Origin: Pseudomonadota bacterium
Lineage (GTDB): Bacteria > Pseudomonadota > Alphaproteobacteria > Acetobacterales > Acetobacteraceae
DNA: 10,380 nt
Direction: 5' to 3'
NCBI GenBank assembly: GCA_021845835.1
Contig: JAJZVE010000114.1
Coordinates: 1-10,380, forward strand
In this document: positions 5,230 to 10,380 of the stretch, in pieces
How positions within the stretch are numbered: the first letter of the stretch is position 1
Layout of the letters: each line of letters begins with the position of its first letter
Translations under genes and position numbers: made by a program
The notes under the pieces: model-generated
Seen by the model: the letters and a program-made list of their open reading frames with translations, nothing else
What the model was told of the DNA's origin: nothing
The model's database searches: none

Positions 5230-8210
5230 CCACTCCCTTCCGCACTGCCGCCGGCGGCCGTATCGACCGCGCGCAGCCGCTGCGCTTCAGCTTCGACGGC
5301 CGCGCCTGGCACGGCGTCGCCGGCGACACGCTCGCCTCCGCGCTGCTCGCGAACGGCGTGCATCTGGTCGGGCGATCGTACAAATACCACCGCCCGCGCG
5401 GCATCCTCTCGGCCGGGTCCGACGAGCCGAACGCGCTGGTGACGGTCGCGCGCGATGCCGCGCGCACCACGCCGAACCTGCGCGCGACGCAGATCGAGCT
5501 GTACCGGAACCTGCGCGCCGACAGCCAGAACCGCTGGCCGTCGCTCGACATCGACGTCGGCATCGTCAACGATGTCATGTCGCCGCTGCTGCCGGCCGGG
5601 TTCTACTACAAGACCTTCAAATGGCCGGCCTGGGCCTGGAAGCGGCTGTACGAGCCGGTGATCCGCGCCGCCACCGGCCTGGGCCGCGCGCCGACGCGGC
5701 CCGATCCCGACCGCTATGCCAACCGCTACGCGCATTGCGACGTGCTGGTCGTCGGCGCCGGGCCGGCGGGAATCGCCGCCGCGCTGGTCGCCGCCGATGC
5801 CGGCGCGCGCGTGATCCTGTGCGACGAGCAGGCGGAATTCGGCGGCTCGCTGCTCGCCGAAACCGCCGCAGCGATCGCTGGCAGGCCGGCGCAGGCGTGG
5901 CTGGCCGATGCGGTCGCGGCACTGGCGCGCAACCGGCGCGTGGTGCTGCTGCCGCGCACCACGGCGTTCGGCTATTTCGCGCACAACATGGTGGGACTGG
6001 CGGAGCGCGTCACCGACCATCTGGCCGCCCCGCCACCGCATCTGCCGCGCGAGCGGCTGTGGCAGGTGCGGGCGCAGGAGGTGGTGATCGCCGCCGGCGC
6101 GCTGGAGCGCCCGCTGGTGTTCCCGCACAACGACCGGCCCGGCGTGATGCTGGCCGACGCCGCGCGGACCTATGCCAATCGTTACGGCGTGCGCGTCGGC
6201 CGCAGCGTCGTGGTGGCGACGGCGCATGACAGCGGCTATCGCGCCGCCCTCGACCTGCACGCGGCCGGCATCGTTGTCGCCGCCATCGCCGACGCGCGCG
6301 CCGAACCGGGCCAGGCCGCGGAGACGGCGCGGGCCGCCGGCCTGCGCGTGCGCACCGGCACCGTGGTCTCGACCACGGGCGGGCGGCGGCGCGTCACCTG
6401 GGCCGGGCTGATGCCGGCCGGCGGCGGCGGCGTGGAGCCGGTGCCGTGCGATGCGCTCGCCATGTGCGGCGGCTGGACGCCGAGCGTGCATCTGTTCAGC
6501 CAGTCCCGCGGCAAGTTGCGCTACGAGCCGGAGCTGCAGGCCTATGTGCCGAACCTGTCGGTGGAGCGCGAACGCTCGGCCGGCGCCTGCCGCGGCGTAT
6601 TCGGCCTCGCCGCGGCGCTGGCCGACGGCGCGGCGGCGGGCGAGGCGGCGGCACGGGCGGCCGGGCATGGCGGGACGAAGGTGTCGCGGCTCGCGGTCGC
6701 CGACGCAACCGCGTTCGGCGGCGGCGGCACGCTCGGGCTGGCGCCCGGCGTCGCGGCGAAGCAGGCGTTCGTCGATTTCCAGAACGACGTGACGGCGAAG
6801 GACCTGAAGCTCGCGACGCAGGAGGGCTACCGCTCGATCGAGCACGTCAAGCGCTACACCACGACCGGCATGGCGACCGATCAGGGCAAGACATCGAACA
6901 TGAACGCGCTCGGCATCGTCGCCGCGGCGCTCGATGCGCCGGTGCCGCAGGTCGGGCTGACCACGTTCCGCATGCCGTACACGCCGGTGACGTTCGGCAG
7001 CTTCGCCGCCCTCGCCCGCGGCGACCTGTTCGACCCGATCCGCCGCACCCCGGTCCACGACTGGGCGGCGGCACAGGGTGCGGTGTTCGAGGATGTCGGG
7101 CTGTGGAAGCGCGCCCGCTATTTCCCGCGCGCCGGCGAGGACATGCACGCCGCGGTCGCGCGCGAATGCATCGCAGTGCGCACCGCAGTCGGCCTGTTCG
7201 ACGGCTCGACGCTGGGCAAAATCGAGATCGTCGGCGGCGATGCCGCGGAGTTCCTCAACCGCATGTACGTCAACGCCTGGAGCAAGCTCGGCGTGGGCCG
7301 CTGCCGCTACGGCATCCTGTGCCGCGAGGACGGGTTCGTGACCGACGACGGCGTGATCGGCCGCATCGCCGCCGACCGCTTCCACGTCACCACCACCACC
7401 GGCGGGGCCGCGCGGGTGCTGGCGATGATGGAGGACTACCTGCAGACCGAGTGGCCGGAGCTGGACGTCTGGCTCACCTCGGTGACGGAGCAATGGGCGG
7501 TGATCGCGGTGCAGGGGCCGCGCGCGCGCGACGTGCTGGCACCGCTGGTCGAAGGCATCGACATCGCGCGCGCGGCGTTCCCGCACATGAGCGTGGCCGA
7601 GGGGCGCGTTGCCGGCGCGCCGGCGCGGCTGTTCCGCGTCTCCTTCACCGGCGAACTCGGCTTCGAGGTCAACGTGCCGGCGGATTATGGCCGCGCCGTG
7701 TGGGAAGCGGTGTTCGCCGCCGGCCAGGCGCACGGCCTCACGCCGTATGGGACGGAGGCGATGCACGTGCTGCGCGCCGAGAAGGGCTACATCATCGTCG
7801 GGCAGGAGACCGACGGCACGGCGACGCCGGACGATGCCGGGGTCGGCTGGGCGGTCGCGAAATCCAAACGCGACTTCGTCGGCAAGCGTTCGCTTGCGCG
7901 GGCGTCGATGACGGCGCCGGGGCGCAAGCAACTGGTCGGCCTGCTCACCGAGGATCCGCATCTGGTGCTGGAGGAAGGCGCGCAGTTGGTGGACGATCCG
8001 GCGCAGGCGGTGCCGATGCAGCTCCGCGGCCATGTCACCTCGGCCTATTTCAGCCCAAGCCTCGGCCATTCGATCGCGCTGGCGATGGTCGCCGACGGGC
8101 GGTCGCGCGTGGGGCGGAAGATGTTCGTGCCGATGCCCGGCGGCGCCGTTGCGGTGCAGGTGACGGCGCCGGTGTTCTACGACCCCGAGGGAGTGCGCCT
8201 CGATGCCTGA
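5226..8210 (+). CDS. soxA: Sarcosine oxidase, alpha subunit
   Basis: This is the large, 994-residue subunit of heterotetrameric sarcosine oxidase. It binds NAD+ and carries the folate-binding half that captures the one-carbon unit as 5,10-methylene-tetrahydrofolate. Domain order is as follows. Residues about 15-100 form a ferredoxin-like 2Fe-2S fold that lacks cluster cysteines (RSYKYHRPRGILSAGSDEPN), as is usual for SoxA. A dinucleotide-binding domain starts at about 172 with VLVVGAGPAGIAAALVAADA, and a second nucleotide-binding part surrounds VVIAAGALERPLVFPHNDRP (from about 286). From about 600 to the end there is a GcvT-like aminomethyltransferase domain (FDPIRRTPVHDW, GELGFEVNVPA, RAEKGYIIVGQETDGTATPD). 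The ATG overlaps the soxD stop and the end overlaps soxG by 8 bases. The length is normal and no frame disruption is seen. Confidence 0.97.
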   Translation: MTTPFRTAAGGRIDRAQPLRFSFDGRAWHGVAGDTLASALLANGVHLVGRSYKYHRPRGILSAGSDEPNALVTVARDAARTTPNLRATQIELYRNLRADSQNRWPSLDIDVGIVNDVMSPLLPAGFYYKTFKWPAWAWKRLYEPVIRAATGLGRAPTRPDPDRYANRYAHCDVLVVGAGPAGIAAALVAADAGARVILCDEQAEFGGSLLAETAAAIAGRPAQAWLADAVAALARNRRVVLLPRTTAFGYFAHNMVGLAERVTDHLAAPPPHLPRERLWQVRAQEVVIAAGALERPLVFPHNDRPGVMLADAARTYANRYGVRVGRSVVVATAHDSGYRAALDLHAAGIVVAAIADARAEPGQAAETARAAGLRVRTGTVVSTTGGRRRVTWAGLMPAGGGGVEPVPCDALAMCGGWTPSVHLFSQSRGKLRYEPELQAYVPNLSVERERSAGACRGVFGLAAALADGAAAGEAAARAAGHGGTKVSRLAVADATAFGGGGTLGLAPGVAAKQAFVDFQNDVTAKDLKLATQEGYRSIEHVKRYTTTGMATDQGKTSNMNALGIVAAALDAPVPQVGLTTFRMPYTPVTFGSFAALARGDLFDPIRRTPVHDWAAAQGAVFEDVGLWKRARYFPRAGEDMHAAVARECIAVRTAVGLFDGSTLGKIEIVGGDAAEFLNRMYVNAWSKLGVGRCRYGILCREDGFVTDDGVIGRIAADRFHVTTTTGGAARVLAMMEDYLQTEWPELDVWLTSVTEQWAVIAVQGPRARDVLAPLVEGIDIARAAFPHMSVAEGRVAGAPARLFRVSFTGELGFEVNVPADYGRAVWEAVFAAGQAHGLTPYGTEAMHVLRAEKGYIIVGQETDGTATPDDAGVGWAVAKSKRDFVGKRSLARASMTAPGRKQLVGLLTEDPHLVLEEGAQLVDDPAQAVPMQLRGHVTSAYFSPSLGHSIALAMVADGRSRVGRKMFVPMPGGAVAVQVTAPVFYDPEGVRLDA

Positions 8211-8763
8211 CGCCGCCCGCGTCCTGCCGCTGGCCGGCTTCGCGCCGCTGCCCGGCCGGGCGGTGACGCTCGCCGCCGCGCCCCCCGCCGCCCGCTTCAT
8301 CCTGCGCGCGCGCCCGGCGGCGATGGCGGCGGCAGGGCCGCTCGGCCTCCGCCTGCCGGTCGTCGCCTGCCGGTCCGCGACGGCCGGCAATGTCGCGGCG
8401 CTGTGGGTGGGGCCGGACGAGTGGCTGCTGCTGGCGCCGGAGGCGGAGGGACCCGCCCTGCGGACACGGCTGGAAGCCGCCCTGGCGGGATTGCCGCACG
8501 CGCTGGTCGATGTCGGGCATCGACAGGGCGCCATGCTGCTCGGCGGGCCGCAGGCGGTGGCGGCGCTGAACGTCGGCTGTCCGCTCGACTTCGATCCGGA
8601 CGCCTTCCCGATCGGCATGTGTACGCGCACCGTGCTCGGCAAGGCGGAGATCGTGCTGTGGCGCACCGGCGCGGAGGCGTTTCGCGTCGAGGCGTGGCGG
8701 TCGTTCCTGCCCTATGTCTGGCGCTTCCTGGAGGAAGCGGCGCGCGAATTCGTGTCCGGTTGA
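8203..8763 (+). CDS. soxG: Sarcosine oxidase, gamma subunit
   Basis: This 186-residue subunit of heterotetrameric sarcosine oxidase resembles part of a GcvT-like fold and packs against the alpha subunit. Diagnostic stretches are VGPDEWLLLAP, LVDVGHRQGAMLLGGPQA, LNVGCPLDFDPDAFPIGMCT, RTVLGKAEIVLWRTG and the WRSFLPYVWRFLEEAAREF end. The ATG lies within the last codons of soxA (8-base overlap), so the two are probably translationally coupled. It closes the soxBDAG block. Genes often found next in this operon (purU, glyA or folD) are not present here; a coiled-coil protein gene follows after 87 bases. Confidence 0.95.
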   Translation: MPDAARVLPLAGFAPLPGRAVTLAAAPPAARFILRARPAAMAAAGPLGLRLPVVACRSATAGNVAALWVGPDEWLLLAPEAEGPALRTRLEAALAGLPHALVDVGHRQGAMLLGGPQAVAALNVGCPLDFDPDAFPIGMCTRTVLGKAEIVLWRTGAEAFRVEAWRSFLPYVWRFLEEAAREFVSG

Positions 8764-8850
8764 GGTTCGGGGGGTGGCGGCCTATGTTCCGCCCATGGTC
8801 TCGGATCGCCTCACGCCTTGCACGCGGTACCGGCCCCGGGCCGTGCGACG

Positions 8851-9336
8851 GTGAACGCGCTGTCGTTCGACACGCTGGCGTTTGCGCGTCGGATGGAGGC
8901 GGTCGGCTTCACGCGCCAGCAGGCGGAGGCCCTGGCCGAAGAACAGGCCAAGCTGATCGACGAGCGTCTGGCCACCAAGAGCGATATCGAACTCATCCGC
9001 CACGACATCGAGGCGCTCAAGCAGACGACCAAGGCCGACATCGAGGCGCTCCGGCAGACGACCAAGACCGATATCGAACTCATCCGCCACGACATCGAGG
9101 CGCTCAAGCAGACGACCAAGGCCGACATCGAGGCGCTCAGGCAGACGACCAAGGCCGATATCGAGGCGCTCCGGCTGGCCACCAGGGCCGATATCGAGAC
9201 GCTCCGGCAGACCGGCAGGGCAGACCTCGCGGAAGCCCGGTCGGATATCGTGAAGTGGACGATGGGCGCGATCGGGCTGCAAACCCTGCTGATCGTCGGC
9301 GCCGTGGTGGCGCTGGCGCGTTCGTTGCTGCACTGA
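8851..9336 (+). CDS. Coiled-coil protein with C-terminal membrane anchor (DUF1640-like)
   Basis: This 161-residue protein has unknown function. The chosen GTG start at 8851 gives MNALSFDTLAFARRMEAVGF, the usual opening of DUF1640/CCDC90-like proteins (F-TL-F---L--AGF---QA-A-A). A TTG at 8818 would add 11 unconserved residues. Residues 1-40 form the conserved head, and a long coiled coil of 11-residue units follows (TTKADIEALRQ and variants, broken by one 7-residue unit). The C-terminus is a membrane span (WTMGAIGLQTLLIVGAVVALARS). The family includes the mitochondrial MCU regulator-like proteins. Bacterial members are small, often multicopy in alphaproteobacteria, and uncharacterised as far as I know. 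The gene sits between soxG and sdaA on the same strand, so co-transcription is possible. The coil contains a near-perfect 87-bp tandem duplication. Confidence 0.8.
   Translation: MNALSFDTLAFARRMEAVGFTRQQAEALAEEQAKLIDERLATKSDIELIRHDIEALKQTTKADIEALRQTTKTDIELIRHDIEALKQTTKADIEALRQTTKADIEALRLATRADIETLRQTGRADLAEARSDIVKWTMGAIGLQTLLIVGAVVALARSLLH
8974..9147 (+). repeat. 87-bp in-frame tandem duplication in the coiled-coil gene
   Basis: Bases 8974-9060 and 9061-9147 are adjacent copies that differ at only two positions by my reading: AGC/ACC near the start of the unit and CTCCGG/CTCAGG near the end. Each unit encodes 29 residues (11+7+11), including TDIELIRHDIEALKQTTKAD in the second copy. Further degenerate 33-bp units continue to about 9246. 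Being a multiple of 3, the duplication keeps the frame and lengthens the coil. Confidence 0.9.
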
Positions 9337-9382
9337 CCGGCAGGCTGGCGCCGTGCCGCGTTAGCGGGTCCGGTGGCGTGCG

Positions 9383-10380
9383 ATGATCAGCGTTTTCGAA
9401 TTGTTCAAGATCGGCATCGGCCCGTCCTCCTCACACACCGTCGGGCCGATGAAGGCCGCCGCGGCATTCGTCGCCGGACTGGCGGCGGCCGGGCTGCTGG
9501 ATCGGGTGGCCCGCGTGCATGTCGATCTGTTCGGCTCGCTGGCATGGACCGGCGAGGGCCACGGCACGGCGCGCGCGGTCGTGCTCGGGCTGGCCGGCGA
9601 GGCGCCGGAGCGCGTGGCGCCGGAGCGGGCGGCCCGCATCCTGGCGGACGCGACGGAGCGGCATGCGCTCGACCTCGGCGGGCGCGCGACCATCGGCTTC
9701 GACCCGGCCACCGACATCGCCTTCGACCGCCTTTCCCCCACCCCCGCGCACCCGAACACGCTGGCGCTGATCGCGCGCGATGCGCAGGGGGCGGAACTGG
9801 CGCGGGAACGCTGGTGCTCGGTCGGCGGCGGCTTCGTGGTGCGGGAGGCGGCGGTGGCGGACACCTCGCTGGTCGGCCCCGACGGACCGTATCCGTTCCG
9901 CTCCGGCGCCGAATTGCTGCGCATCGGCGGGCGCACCGGCCTGACCTTCGCGGAAATCGTCCACGCCAACGAATGCGCGCTGCGTCCGCCGGCGGCGGTG
10001 GAGGCGCATGTCACGGCGGTGATTGCCACCATGATGGACAGCATCGACCGCGGCATGGCGGCGGAAGGCGAGCTGCCCGGCCGGCTGCGCGTGAAGCGCC
10101 GCGCCGCGGCGCTGCGCGCGCGGCTGGAGGCGGACCGCTTCCGCAACGTGCGCAACCCGCACGAGGTGATGGACCATGTCAGCCTGTTCGCGATCGCGGT
10201 GAACGAGGAGAACGCCGCCGGCAGCCGCGTCGTCACCGCGCCGACCAACGGCGCCGCCGGCGTGGTGCCGTCCGTGCTGCGCTATTTTCGCGATTTCTGC
10301 CCCGGCGCGTCGGATTCGGGCCTGCGCACCTTCCTGCTGACCGCGACCGCGATCGGCGCACTGTTCAAGATGAACGCCTC
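9383..10380 (+). CDS. sdaA: L-serine dehydratase (iron-sulfur), 3' end cut by window
   Basis: This oxygen-sensitive 4Fe-4S enzyme deaminates L-serine to pyruvate and ammonia in the cytoplasm. The start at 9383 gives MISVFELFKIGIGPSSSHTV, the classic N-terminus with the serine-binding GPSSSHT-GP motif. The beta domain continues with DLFGSLAWTGEGHGT and IGFDP. The alpha domain opens with GLTFAEIVHANE and carries AIAVNEENAAGSRVVTAPTN and GAAGVVPSVLRYF. The frame is open to the window end, where FLLTATAIGALFKMNA leads toward the cluster-binding region. The main cluster cysteines therefore lie outside the window. About 332 of a usual ~455-460 residues are visible. Its place downstream of soxBDAG fits a route from sarcosine via glycine and serine to pyruvate. 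The Shine-Dalgarno is weak (GGTGGCG). Confidence 0.96.
   Translation, partial: MISVFELFKIGIGPSSSHTVGPMKAAAAFVAGLAAAGLLDRVARVHVDLFGSLAWTGEGHGTARAVVLGLAGEAPERVAPERAARILADATERHALDLGGRATIGFDPATDIAFDRLSPTPAHPNTLALIARDAQGAELARERWCSVGGGFVVREAAVADTSLVGPDGPYPFRSGAELLRIGGRTGLTFAEIVHANECALRPPAAVEAHVTAVIATMMDSIDRGMAAEGELPGRLRVKRRAAALRARLEADRFRNVRNPHEVMDHVSLFAIAVNEENAAGSRVVTAPTNGAAGVVPSVLRYFRDFCPGASDSGLRTFLLTATAIGALFKMNA

Noticed and set aside
5172..8666. A 1164-codon open frame on the minus strand across soxD, soxA and soxG
   Set aside because: It is antisense to well-recognised sox genes. Its translation is rich in R, A, H and G with no recognisable domain, as expected from a GC-rich antisense shadow.
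8818..8850. TTG at 8818 as start of the coiled-coil protein
   Set aside because: The added residues (HAVPAPGRAT) are not like the family N-terminus, whereas the GTG at 8851 gives the conserved opening.
8830..8850. GC palindrome CGGCC-CCG-GGCCG as a regulatory site
   Set aside because: Short GC-only palindromes are expected by chance at this base composition, and nothing else supports a function.
8974..9246. CRISPR array or intergenic direct repeats
   Set aside because: Repeats are contiguous, multiples of 3, without unique spacers, and lie inside a coding sequence with coiled-coil periodicity.
8782..9333. Minus-strand open frame with striking ERLDVGLGRL repeats
   Set aside because: The periodicity is just the antisense reading of the coiled-coil repeats. 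The plus-strand frame has a conserved head and a membrane anchor.

Overview
The window is GC-rich and densely coded, with strong third-position G/C bias. The gene content (heterotetrameric sarcosine oxidase, ChoX-type choline-binding protein, BetI-type repressor, and a small coiled-coil/membrane protein of the DUF1640 type) suggests an alphaproteobacterium. Rhodospirillales or Acetobacteraceae is possible, but that placement is inferred from gene content and not proven.

Layout. (1) Bases 1-1671, plus strand: two inner-membrane permeases of a carbohydrate-type (CUT1, MalF/MalG-like) ABC importer. The first is cut by the window edge. (2) Bases 1672-1817: a gene-free convergent junction with small hairpins only. 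(3) Bases 1818-2756, minus strand: a periplasmic choline-binding protein (choX/proX type) whose whole choline cage is visible. (4) Bases 2757-2893: a divergent promoter region with two near-identical 17-bp operator-like sites, one on each predicted -10 element. (5) Bases 2894-3553, plus strand: a BetI-like TetR repressor, followed in another frame by a 43-codon remnant of choline dehydrogenase (betA). (6) Bases 3663-8763, plus strand: a complete soxB-soxD-soxA-soxG operon for heterotetrameric sarcosine oxidase. (7) Bases 8851-9336: a coiled-coil protein with a C-terminal membrane segment and an 87-bp internal tandem duplication. (8) From 9383 to the window end: the first 332 codons of L-serine dehydratase (sdaA).

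How the genes fit together. Choline is caught by ChoX. In related bacteria it is oxidised to glycine betaine by BetA/BetB, demethylated to dimethylglycine and sarcosine, and then oxidised by SoxBDAG to glycine plus 5,10-methylene-tetrahydrofolate and H2O2. Glycine and the one-carbon unit give serine through GlyA, and SdaA converts serine to pyruvate. The window therefore carries the uptake/sensing end and the sarcosine-to-pyruvate end of choline catabolism.

The most notable observations are the betA scar, which appears to have given BetI a new C-terminal tail and to mark a deletion that joined the betI and sox blocks; the paired operators between choX and betI; and the recently duplicated hendecad coiled coil between soxG and sdaA. 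I found no wholly new system. No tRNA, rRNA, CRISPR array or insertion sequence was recognised.
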